A stretch of DNA of 64,000 nt. It comes from Diaporthe sp. PMI_573. Taxonomy: Eukaryota > Ascomycota > Sordariomycetes > Diaporthales > Diaporthaceae. The position numbers were made by a program, and so were the translations under genes. Shown one piece after another: positions 51,991 to 62,006 of the stretch (position 1 is its first letter; each line of letters begins with the position of its first letter). The notes under the pieces are model-generated. The model was given only the letters and a program-made list of their open reading frames with translations. It did no database searches and was not told the origin of the DNA. The DNA is taken from the NCBI GenBank assembly GCA_021399435.1, contig JAJTUP010000062.1, positions 248,001 through 312,000 on the forward strand, written 5' to 3'.

Positions 51991-53581
51991 CAGCAGATTG
52001 TCGCCACTTCTGAAAACGGCACGCGAGACAGATTCTGGGACGATGACGAAGAAAGCGAAGACGAAAACGACGACCAGCCCAAGAACAAGGGACACGTGAT
52101 GGTGAATGGACGTCCGAACCTTGCGACGCAGTCGTCCAAGGTGTCATTCACACCTAGGGCCGGCAGGTACTGGCTGGATGGCATATACTCCAAGCGAAAA
52201 AATGGCAAGGGGGATGGCCCCACCCCTGGAACTCCCTTCCGCATCATGATGTTCCGAGAGCTACAGCCGAAACACGGAATATACTCGTGGACAGACGATG
52301 CTGAGGCCAGAGCCTACAAGATGTTTCTATCCAGCTTATGGATACACGGCCCTGCGCTGCAGGCGTTCACTAAAAAACTCCTGCAGGACTATAACGCAAA
52401 ACTAGCATGGGGTAATATTACTGTCTATCGACATAGTTTGGAGAAGGGCGAGCACCGCTGGGTCCGGAACAGAAAGGACAAGATACGGCACCGTCCGGAA
52501 AAGGGTGTCTGCATAAGCCCCAAAGTCGCTGAGAGTTTCCTGGGAGACATGCAAAGGTACATCATGCAACGAGAGTTTTTGAAGGCCAGAGGCGTGATCA
52601 CTCGCCGCGGCTATCTATTACACGGTCAGTATACACAGCATCGTGAATCGTCATTGCCCCCAAGACTCAGTCTCTTGTTCACGGCTAACGTTGGCTCTAC
52701 GTCACCCAGGTGAACCGGGCACGGGCAAGACGTCGCTCGTCCAGGTGGCGGCGACCGTATTTGGACTGAAAATGTACATTATTTCCATGTCCAGATTCTG
52801 GGGGACCGCCGCGGACCTGACCGAGCTGATCAACGCCATGGAGAAGCCCGGAATCCTGCTGCTGGAGGACCTCGACACCGCCAACGTGAAGAACCGCCAG
52901 ATCATTTCCGCCGCCACCGAAGTCGCCAGCTCCGGCACCGACGCCAGCCCAGGCTCGGGCAAATCGAAAGACGCGGCCCTGGCTGCCCTCCTGGCAGAAA
53001 GCAAATCGGCAGGATCGTCCGGTGGTAACGGCTTGCTCGAGACCCTGCTGCAGGCCCTGGACGGCGTCGGCGCCGCGCAGGACCGCATCGCCATCATCAC
53101 AACCAACCGCGTGGAGGCCCTCGACAAAGCTCTGATCCGGCCTGGACGGATCGACGTCAAGATCGAATGCGGCCTAGCCACTGACCAGATGGCCGAGCAG
53201 ATGTTCCTCCGCTTCTTCGGCCCCCTGGATCACTCGGACAGTGATGAGGGCGAAAGTGGGGACGACGAGGAGAGGGGGGTGGAGGGGGAGGGGGGAAAGA
53301 AGAAAAAGAAGAGGAAGGAGGAGAAGAAGAAACTAGAAGAGCTCCCAAGCCAGCTTAGCCCCGAGGAGGCCGAGCGGCTGGCCAAGCTGTTCGGGCAGCG
53401 TCTCGGAGGCGAAAAGCTCAGCGGCGCCGACCTCGAGAACTACTGCGTGACCATCTTCGGCGACCCGAAGAAGGGCGTCGACGGCGCAGTGGAGTGGAAG
53501 GAGAAGACGCTGGCCGAGAAGAAAGAGCTCGAGACGAAGAGACAGGCGGCGGCCGTGGCCAAGGCCGGGAGGAAAGGCTAG
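51976..53581 (+). CDS. BCS1-like AAA ATPase
   Basis: Exons 51976-52624 and 52710-53581 (85-bp intron GTCAGT...ACCCAG) give 506 residues from MSSRQQQIVATSENG. Residues 1-205 correspond to the BCS1-specific region, ending RRGYLLHG. The AAA module has Walker A GEPGTGKTS (217-225, spanning the splice junction), Walker B GILLLEDLD and sensor IITTNR, with the BCS1-type RPGRIDVKI. An acidic then lysine-rich insert (DSDEGESGDDEERG, KKKKKRKEEKKK) sits after the FLRFFGPLDH helix. The N-terminal membrane anchor of mitochondrial Bcs1 is not seen. The frame is open about 70 bp upstream of this ATG, so an upstream exon may be missing. It is one of the many fungal BCS1 paralogues rather than the respiratory-chain chaperone itself. 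Confidence 0.85.
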
Positions 53582-53699
53582 CGAATATGAGCCTGGACCG
53601 TACCCCAAACACTTGTTTCTTTTGTTGTAGCGACGGGCCTATGAGGGACTTTACGAGAGCGCTACGCCAACGCGTCACAGATTGATAGACATTGCAAGA

Positions 53700-54441
53700 T
53701 TGCAAGGCGCACGCGGGGATGGCTATGGGGTCGCATACCGCGCCTCGTTAAAGGGCAAGGGTTGCCAAATGGAAAGTCCCTGGATGACATGCGGGCAAAA
53801 CTGAACAACAATGCCGTCGATTTTAGACTTAAGATTATTATCCCAGAAGTTACTAGGGTAGCAATCAATGTTCTGCACTGCGCTCTGTGTAAGCTTATGT
53901 ACTTTAGATTTCCTCGTACAGAGCGACCATTTGATCGTATATCACAGGCGGCCCAGACGGCTTATTTAATAAGCATAGTGCTGTTTCCGACGATGGCTTC
54001 AAGCCGGCAATGGCATGGCAGTGCCTCCTCAACCAGGGCTCGATTCTGGCTAGAGTGGCAGTCAAGGTAATGAGTACCCTTGCGAACTCTGTGCCCTCAG
54101 AACGAAGTTTCTCCGCTATTAGTTTTATACACACGAAAGCTCGGAATCGCCTTACGCCTATGCATGCTGATATGCAGGCCTTCATTTTTATGAACGACCG
54201 TGTACTGGATCGTGTAGAGGATCAGAAGTATGCTCATAAAAAGCGCTGGGCAGACCTTGAGGAGAAGGACTGGCTCGACCTCGAAGACTCATATCTCGAG
54301 TTATTTGTGAATGCGCAGGGCAGGAAGGTCTGGATGCATGGCGAGGTGGCCTCATCCAATGAAGAATTTGAGTGGGAGGGTGTGTTGCAGTCGACGGGTG
54401 ATATATTGGGTGTTGGCACTGAGGTGGAGTCGGAGGATTAG
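53700..54441 (+). pseudogene. hAT transposase C-terminal fragment
   Basis: The frame to TAG 54441 contains RVAVKVMSTLANSVPSERSF, then SAISFIHTKARNRLTP, the hAT dimerisation block, followed by an acidic tail (WADLEEKDWLDLEDSYLELF). The upstream part (53762-54070) is in another frame and only weakly transposase-like. The catalytic core and TIRs are missing. Confidence 0.8.
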
Positions 54442-54974
54442 GGCAGAAACGGTAGAAGGGTAGAATAGTACTGTAAAAACCTGACTGCTGTCCAAAAAGG
54501 AGAAGGGAAATCTTGTATGGTACGTACTTGTATGTACAGCTTCGTAGTACGTGTGTTATTAACGTCTTAGGCTAACTGCTACAGTAGCTCGCTGCTCGTA
54601 CAGCATCTGACGGGAGGATTGGATACCTCCGTTTCGCCTGACAAAAGAAAATAACTAGCGGTAATATCTGTCTTTCCAACTAGAATTGTCTTATCCGCCC
54701 TCCTCCTCCAATCCTGTACCGATTACTCGTGTATCCTGTCGAAAGAGGGTGTATAGCCCAAGGAAAACCATAAAAGGAGAAAACCCTAGGCAGTTGGTGC
54801 TTTTCCCGGCCGTCCCGGTACCTTAAGGCAGCTCAACAGATTTCATTTGTGTCAGGACAAGAGAGCGGCTTGTCGAAGTGTTTCGGGGGGTTCAGGAGGA
54901 CCTTCAGCTTCAAACTCCTGTTCCCAGTGTCTTTAAGGAGGTAGTCTCGTCGTTATTCGAGTGTTGAGGGGTAG

Positions 54975-55013
54975 GTGGTGATGGTGGTGATGGTGGTGAT
55001 GGTGGTGATGGTG
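54975..55013 (+). repeat. (GGTGATGGT)n minisatellite
   Basis: About four copies of the 9-mer GGTGATGGT in tandem. Confidence 0.9.
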
Positions 55014-55540
55014 AAAAGAGACGAGGTCTTGAGGACAAAAACGGTGTTGTTGAGACCCGTTAGGGCGACGGGCCGAAGCCCTGATAAAACTTAACAGTAA
55101 ATCACAGATCTTCCAAATGCAACCTGGAATCGACGCCGCTTTGTCCTTGAGAAGCAGTTACATCGAAAAAAGACAAGATCGTCCTGGATCCAGAATCACA
55201 GGATATTTCTCGTTGAGCTTGACTGCGACGGTAAGGAGCTAAAGGCAGCACTCTGGTCTTGTCGACGTTGTGATGAGGCCGGAAGTCCCGAGTTATTCGG
55301 CGCCAAAGCAACATCGGCCTCTATATCTCACCTTCAGAAGTAAGTCTGTTCATCAATCCCGGAGGTGCCTTGCCATTAGGGACTCCGTGAGACTGAGTTG
55401 TAACGATGTGTCAAATATTAGGGTGAAAATTGTATATTCTGTATTGTGTTTCTGCCCGCTCTGTCTTGAGGTTTCAGGGCAAGCTTTATATACCCTTTCT
55501 CTTCTGTATAGAATCAGCTAGAAGCTGATTGCTAAGCCTC

Positions 55541-55588
55541 GTGGCAATAGGTGGCAATAGGTGGCAATAGGTGGCAACAGGTGGCAAC
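55541..55588 (+). repeat. 10-bp tandem repeat GTGGCAATAG
   Basis: Four full copies of GTGGCAATAG/GTGGCAACAG and a partial fifth in perfect register. Confidence 0.9.
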
Positions 55589-56543
55589 TTTCGCCTCTGA
55601 CGTATCTGACACGATGACAAATAGGAGTAGAAGCCCCGAGTTTCCCGGCGCCAGAACTACCGGCATTCCCGGTCAGATCTTAACTGTATAGCTCTACAAT
55701 ATTATCATAACCTGTATGGATGGGTATATGGTGGAGTGCCATTAGCCCTATCGAACTAGCGATGGCTTCTTGTCAATGCGGATGCTTCTCGAATTTAGCA
55801 AGATTCATGGCAAGGCTGCGTTTTAGATCACCCGTTCACTAATCTTCAGGGTATTAGAAATCCCATTCGATAATCATCAAGGCCTTGGACCGCTCGTTCA
55901 CTAATCTTCGGTGAATTGGTTCTTAAATCACTTACGTAACGGCGCCATAGTGGTGTAACCGTATTGGAAGCACAAGGCGTATGTGGTAACCCTGGCTAGC
56001 GAGCGGGGCCAGGTCATCACAGGTAGTTCAACAAGCATAACCGTATTCCCTAGGCCATGGACCTTCATTATCGGAACCTAAAACACCAGCACAAACACTT
56101 TCAGGTGTAATCTTAGGACGATGCACTCTTCTCAACATCTTGACTACACAGTTTTAAGGGTAATTTGTGCCTCAAATAGGACGTAAAGTTACTTAATCCT
56201 CTCTCTATATTGCGAGGGGACCGATACGACGGAGTCATATCCTTCACAATGAAGTGTTGATTATTCTATCAACCCCTTGTGAAATTAAGCTTGATTACTC
56301 ATCTCCCAATCTCTGAGTTCTTATAATCAATAGCTTCTCTATAATCGAAAGATGTTCGGACGAAATCGAGCGAGAACGGCCGAGTTGACTCTCAGATGCT
56401 CTCTGAACAGGATATATGAAGAAACACTAAATAGATGTGGAGTCAAACTTTAGGTATAAGTAAGGGAGGTAGATGCAGCATAGCCACATGTTATCCCAGC
56501 AACAGAATCGCCACGAACATCATAGAGCGTATTCATTAGCAAA

Positions 56544-57399
56544 ATGCATTCGTTGAAACTTGCCAGCTTCCTCGGCTTCCTTGCTGGGATATTTTCGGAG
56601 CCTCACCTTGTACTTAGCAGGGTTCTCCCAGCTCCGCGCTCCGCTGCCCAGTTCCCGATGCAAATCATCGCAGGCGTGGCTGTCGTGGTTACTCCTCTTG
56701 TTCGTGACGCACTGAACTTTTCGCGGGCACACAGCAACGATGACCTCTACAACCACATGGTTCGCTCCTGGCTCCTAAGTGCGATAATGATAGACGCGAA
56801 CGACACTCTGCGCAACACAGTCGACCTAGAGGTGCATGCCATTGCCTCCCTCCTCCACGACGTCGGGTTGGACCCGCACCCAAACTCTCCCATCATTACT
56901 CCCACCCGCCGTTTCGAAGTTGACGGCGCTTTCGCCGCAAGGAGCTTCGTTGAGGGCCATGCCGACGCTGGCCGGTGGGATGACCACCGGCTGCAGCTGC
57001 TCTGGGATTCCATAGCGCTGCACTCCACGTTTGGGATTGCGGATTACAAAGAGCTAGAAGTGCAGTACGTAAGCTATGGGGCCGTCCAGGATTTCGAGGG
57101 TCCCGGCAACGGGGTGAATGGCAGCCAGTTTGAGGCCTTGCTGGCCGAGTATCCGAGAGGCCAGTTCGCAGAAAGCTTCAACAGCTCCATTATCACTCTT
57201 TGCGCGACAAAACCTAATACTACTTATGGTGAGATGTCCTCGGTATAAGAGGAAAGGTTGCTCCTGGATATTAACAACCGCGGCAGATACTTGGCAGCAG
57301 CCTTTCGGAGACCGATATGTCGCTAATTACTCCTCCAAAGGGAACGATCTGATTGATGTTACGATTTGGAATCCACCCCAGCGGTCAAGCACTTTATGA
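56544..57399 (+). CDS. HD-domain hydrolase, cyanamide-hydratase-like
   Basis: Exons 56544-57228 and 57287-57399 (58-bp intron GTGAGATG...GGCAG) give 265 residues. It begins with a possible signal peptide or anchor (MHSLKLASFLGFLAGIFS). Metal-binding residues fit the HD fold: H71 in NHMVRSW, H98 in LEVHAI, then H105-D106 in SLLHDVGLD. A later SIALHSTFGIADYK segment resembles fungal cyanamide-hydratase-like proteins. The second exon (FGDRYVANYSSKGNDLID) completes the C-terminus. The substrate is unknown; family members are mostly uncharacterised metal-dependent hydrolases. No partner gene is adjacent. Confidence 0.8.
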
Positions 57400-57604
57400 T
57401 AGGGCAATCATGGCGAGGACAGATGAGTTCATTGTAATTAAAGAAGACTGATGGTATTTCGGAAAGATGGCCACCTCAAGTTATAGAGACATGTTGGATG
57501 GATGGATTACTCTGATCCCTAGACTTCAATAGTTTAGTATAGGCAATCCTAGGCATGCTGCAATTTGCAGGCACTCCAAGTCAGCCCTCCGACTGGGTAT
57601 AAAG

Positions 57605-57817
57605 CTAGCGCATGCTCCCCCATGATAGGGTATCTTTGCTGCGCTCGGCCAGCGTGAATCCCTTCCAGACGCGGAAGATCCTCCGCTCCTCATCACTTGT
57701 TGGTGCCCAAGTAGAAGGCTGGCGGACTTCGGGGTCCGGATCCAGACTAGGCAGAGGGACCTCGGCATGCCCGTCGTTGTTGGTCGGTAGTTTAGGGTCA
57801 AAAGGAAAGTCCGCCAT
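57605..57817 (-). CDS. small hypothetical protein
   Basis: 70 residues from MADFPFDPKLPTNNDGHAEV, then EERRIFRVWKGFTLAERSKD. Charged and Pro-rich, without signal or membrane segment. It has a clean ATG and composition unlike the noise frames around it, but no family is recognised. It could be a first exon. Confidence 0.4.
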   Translation of the reverse strand: MADFPFDPKLPTNNDGHAEVPLPSLDPDPEVRQPSTWAPTSDEERRIFRVWKGFTLAERSKDTLSWGSMR

Positions 57818-57984
57818 CTCGAGATTGAAGGTTCACCGACCGTATGAATCAAGTAAATGAGGAGACATTTTAGGCTCAGTCGTTATAACGCGTCACGACG
57901 TGTCAGAACGCGTCCGAGGTATTGCCTGATTAGATGTGTTAGTGTTTGCGCAGAGATATATAGCAAATATTAACGAAATATATC

Positions 57985-58760
57985 AGGGCACCCATACCCC
58001 TGACTAGCGTCCACGTCAATCCACATCTCAATCCACGAGCCCCCACCGGTGGATGGATTGATTACATAACAACAGGTCTCGTGGATTGACGTTGACGTGG
58101 ATTGAAGTCAATATATTGATCAATACCGTGGAAGTCGTGGATTGATTCCCTACCCTGGATACACTTATTGATGTAGGTGTACGCTACACGTACGTCCACG
58201 TACACTCCACTGGAACAATTTTACACGTCAATACACTCAATTTCAGACCTCCATTGATGTAATTGATGTATCTAGGTGTATCTAGGGTCGAGTTTTTGCC
58301 CAGAAGTGAGGCTATTCCCAGCCTTCCGAAAGGTTGACGTTGGGCCATATTTTGGTGGTCCACGTGGATTTGCAGTGTAGTCCTATTTCGCCCTCTGCGT
58401 ACTTAGTGGCTCACTCGGCCCTAATCTGCTTATGTAACAATGAATCGTTGCAGAACTCTCGGCCAACCAAAAGCGGTGTAAACTACGGAGAATAAATAAC
58501 CTGATTATTGCCGTCCCTCAATAACTACAACCCACCGTGCATACTCGTTAAGTTGCTGACATTACTGCCGATCCGTAGCAACTGGTACAGAAACATCTAG
58601 GACTCGAACTCCCCACCCAGGCATAGTCTCAGCCCATGACGCCCACAAAGGTGGCCGCTGCCAGCGCTCATCATAAAGCAATCAAATCAACTTTGGGGTA
58701 AAAGTTGATTTGTTTGATGGGCTTCCGATCCAAAGTTGATTTGTTTGATTTGATTGGCCC
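57985..58760. repeat. subterminal-repeat region, likely degraded hAT terminus
   Basis: It starts CAGGGCACCCATACCCC (hAT-like CAGGG end) and carries many GTGGATTGA/TCAATCCAC motifs in both orientations to about 58,160. From 58,681 there is a hairpin (ATCAAATCAACTTT / AAAGTTGATTTGTTTGAT). The direct repeat AAAGTTGATTTGTTTGAT occurs at 58701 and 58733. Dense short repeats of this kind flank hAT elements, and a hAT coding remnant follows at 58880. No open frame is seen here. Confidence 0.5.
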
Positions 58761-58879
58761 CTCTCAATCAACTGTATGGGCGACCTATATACCTAGTATG
58801 TGAAGGTATTTCACCGACCTCAAGTCTCAATTACCTACCCAACTGCCTAGCTTTACCCCGCCGCGTCGGACCCAGTTCC

Positions 58880-59146
58880 TCAGGCAATGAACTCGCTCCA
58901 GCGTATCCGCGCCCATTGAGAGCCTTTCTTGCCATAGTAGTCGTTCAGCTTCTTCCATCCGAGCTTGATGTAAACCTTCAAAAGCCTCCGGGCCTTTGCA
59001 TCCATGCCATCGAACAGTTGAACCTCTTCCATGATCTGGTCGTCATTCTCTTCAATTATCATCACGATTGTTCTCATCTTTCCATTCCTCACGAGGTGGT
59101 GGAGAGAAGCCATGACTGGGGTCAACCAGATTTGGCTCTCTATCAA
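58880..59146 (-). pseudogene. hAT transposase remnant
   Basis: The frame contains MASLHHLVRNGKM and ARRLLKVYIKLGWKKLNDYY, matching TRQLLQVYIRLGWKKMNKYY of the intact transposase at about 38,960-39,020. Then the frame is lost. Only this short core piece survives. Confidence 0.75.
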
Positions 59147-59797
59147 ATAAGGTTTTTCTCATTTTGCACTCAGAGCAAACGCATTGATTGGTTTCGTCGC
59201 AGTCATCACAATGACTAGTATCGGATTCTTCAGCTTCACCAATCATAATTGTGGAGTATAGATTTGCGGGAGAGTGAAATCACAGCACCATATTCAAATG
59301 AGTTTAGACTGCCAATGATTCAAATAAATAAGACTTGCTTACGTTATATAATGTGCGTTACTGTAACAGAGCTACCTTAAATTTTAATGCCAGTATCTTT
59401 CATTTTACTTAATGTCAGGTTCCCTCTGCAGCTTTAGAAGTACCCGCCTTATACAAGTACTGATTACCACGGGAATAAATAATACACCGGATTTTAGTTG
59501 GCGGTGTACTCTTTCGTGCAAAAAGGTATTAAAGTACTGTACGTCTTTGGACTTCCAGAGCGAAAAGGGATCACCTTTAGAAAAATACAATACTTATTTG
59601 AAGGTACACTGTAGTCCGAGTCAGGTGAAAATAAAGTCTCGAGCAGGATATTTTCTCTAACTAGAAGCCGATCTCAACCTAGCCATTCAGCAATATGAGG
59701 AAGCCCTAGGCAGTTTCTCGTCTCGTATTCTTGATCGCTTAAGAGCTGGCCGGGATTTGCTTATAATCGTGACGTCCACAAGTCTGACCAGAATGTC

Positions 59798-60265
59798 CTA
59801 GATCCTGTTAGCTATTGGTATGAGAGGCGGGCCATCAAGGATAAGCATCCGGTACGCACCCTTTGTCTGTTGCTTCGTATGCTTGTCGAAGTGCTGAATC
59901 CATTCAAGACCAGTCTTGTTATCTGTCCACCCATTTGGAGTAGGCTTGATGATCCAGCTTGGTGGGAAGCCTGACTCTGTTGTCCAGTTAGCAAGGTGGT
60001 AGGCGCCTTGCACGATGACGAACGGTGGGATACACCAGCCCTTCGCATTGATGCATTCAATGACTGTCGCCCATTCTCGATTTCCAGGTTGTACAGATTT
60101 AGCCTTTCCATGTCGATCAGAACGTGTAACAACCATTGATGCGGTTATCACGCCCATCATGAAGCCAGTCTCGTCAAAGTTGTATAGGTCGTCATCTGTG
60201 ATCCCATACTTGGCTATCATGTTGCGGAGTAGCCGAAACCAGTTCCCAATAACCTCTGGATCTTC
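59798..60265 (-). pseudogene. pogo/Fot1-type transposase fragment
   Basis: The frame, extended upstream of the first Met (EDPEVIGNWFRLLRN), reads DLYNFDETGFMMGVI (first Asp of the DDE triad), REWATVIECINAKGWCIPPF, GLEWIQHFDKHT and RMLILDG (second Asp). It then runs into unrelated sequence and a stop. The DNA-binding N-terminus and the third catalytic residue are missing. It abuts a plus-strand TPR fragment at about 60,270. Confidence 0.85.
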
Positions 60266-60286
60266 GCATTAGACATCGCCGCCGAG

Positions 60287-60680
60287 ATGCTCACAGATTC
60301 GACACCAGCCTCAGCCTGGGCTACCATTGTGCATCAGCGCAGTGTGGCTCTCCGTCTTCTGGGCGACTCCCACCAGGCCGAGCATGAGGTCCTCTCATTT
60401 TTTGAAAAGACATCTGATGTACCAGAACTCCTCCTCAAGTCATTACAGTTATCACTGGCCGAGAGCCGCGTTTACCAATTCAGACATCACGAGGCCCATG
60501 AGATTGCTCGCAGTGTTGAAGTAGGTGGAGATATTAGCGAGTTCCAGTTGCTATGGGATCACATCTACTGTGTAGGTCGGATTATGAGGGGCCGAGGTGA
60601 ATTTTAAAGTGCCAAGGTCTGTTTTGAACGGTGTTGTGCATTTACCTATGGAATTCGGGCCTCTAAGGTGATTAGATGGG
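60287..60680 (+). pseudogene. TPR-type gene fragment
   Basis: Reads TIVHQRSVALRLLGDSHQAE, ESRVYQFRHHEAHEIARS and CVGRIMRGRGEF, then TAA 60605-60607, then in the same frame SAKVCFERCCAFTYG. The continuation across the stop fits the TPR pattern (F-x-x-A-K-x-C-F-E-R), so the TAA interrupts a former gene. No promoter or start region remains on the left, where pogo sequence begins. Confidence 0.55.
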
Positions 60681-60901
60681 CAATATTGCCTTTACGTTGC
60701 CTTCGTTGCCGTCGACCCATTTTTTATGCTTTTTGAGCCCCTTGGTCCCCTGAGTCAGCTATATAGGCTCAAATATAGCCGGTCAATACAATCACGATAG
60801 AGGCTTGGCGCGACATACACGCGTGATGTACGCGTGATGCCTGCCAGACCCTTTGATCTCCCTCGTTCTGTGACACCAAGCAATGCCTACAGGCCTATAT
60901 T

Positions 60902-61560
60902 ATGGATGACAACGTATCTCCCGTTGATATTCCTGTCGATCATCCCCTCGTTCCTCCTCCTCCTGACGACGTCCAGGCCTTGGATGGTCTCTTTGAAACA
61001 GCTCGCTGGGCTGGCTGGACCCACAGCGAGCGCACACGCGATTATGACATCGAGAAAGATGGCAGAGACCGCCACTGGCTTTGCAAACTCTGTGTAAAAG
61101 AGAAGCCACAAGCCAGCTGCGTACAAGGAAAAAGGCACAGTAAATATAATGGACCACCTCTACAAAGCCCACCAGATCACCGCACCTGCCAGCCAGCCCA
61201 AGGGGGTAATGGAGAAGCATAGATCTAGCCAACCACCACGGCCTACACAGAGATCAATTGCAGACGCCTTCAAACTTTAACAGAAGCAAGTTTCAGGCAA
61301 CTCCTTGTACATTATATTGTATCGGGCAATAAGCCATTTACCGAGGCGGAGAATCCCATGTTGCGCCATATCTTTGATGCCTAAATCCAGCTGTGGCCAT
61401 ATAAAACGCACACCTATCTTCCAAAATTGTCATCCCAAACTTCAGCCTCTCTACTGCCTCCATTCACGCCCAACATATACTCCACCAGTCGCCAGATGAA
61501 CCTTACTTGCTTACATTTAACTTTTACACTTGACATGTCTTTGAAGTGGATAGGTATACC
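60902..61560 (+). pseudogene. N-terminal part of a hAT transposase
   Basis: MDDNVSPVDIPVDHPL leads to RHWLCKLCVKEK. After a frame change near 61,110 it reads GTVNIMDHLYKAHQI, so the BED finger C-x2-C ... H-x4-H is split by a frameshift. It continues RSIADAFKL, a TAA, then FRQLLVHYIVSGNKPFTEAE and another TAA. The catalytic core is absent. Confidence 0.7.
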
Positions 61561-61824
61561 ACCCATTCCTTGCTAATTAAGCGGCAGCAGTCCGGATCGC
61601 ACAGTAAGCTTTTCCGCAAGATACGAACCACCCAACACCCTCGAAAACAATCAGGTTTCGCTAACCTTACGAGGTTCGATATGACAGTTACTACACCTAT
61701 CTTTCAAGCATATTGAACACGATACTTTTGCATTTACATTCATTCCGCTATGACCGCAATCACACTGGCCCATGTTTATTAGCAGCCTCGTCATGATGGA
61801 GAAGGCATGTAGACTCACACAGGA

Positions 61825-62006
61825 TGATGCACCCCACGGTGCATCACTGGTGAATTTCCCGTGAATTCACCGTGAATCCATTCGTTCACGGTGAATTCAC
61901 GGTGTATTCACTGTTAATTCACCGTGTATTTATATAGTTAGGGAATCCTCCGTGAATTCTCTGTGAATTCAGGAGGGCATCGTTTTACAATATTATTTTC
62001 CCATCA
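61825..62006 (-). repeat. solo chromovirus-type LTR with target duplication
   Basis: 182 bp, the reverse complement of the unit at 13439-13620 with very few differences, flanked by CAGGA on both sides (61820-61824, 62007-62011). TG...CA ends and the same GTGAATTC-rich interior. It shows that the family transposed independently at this site. Confidence 0.9.

Larger units (their letters stand above)
54442..56543. other. intergenic stretch with two minisatellites
   Basis: No gene is supported over about 2.1 kb. Open frames are short. Two small tandem repeats lie inside. The phrase CGTTCACTAATCTTC occurs twice, near 55,835 and 55,890, within otherwise AT-rich sequence. Confidence 0.45.
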
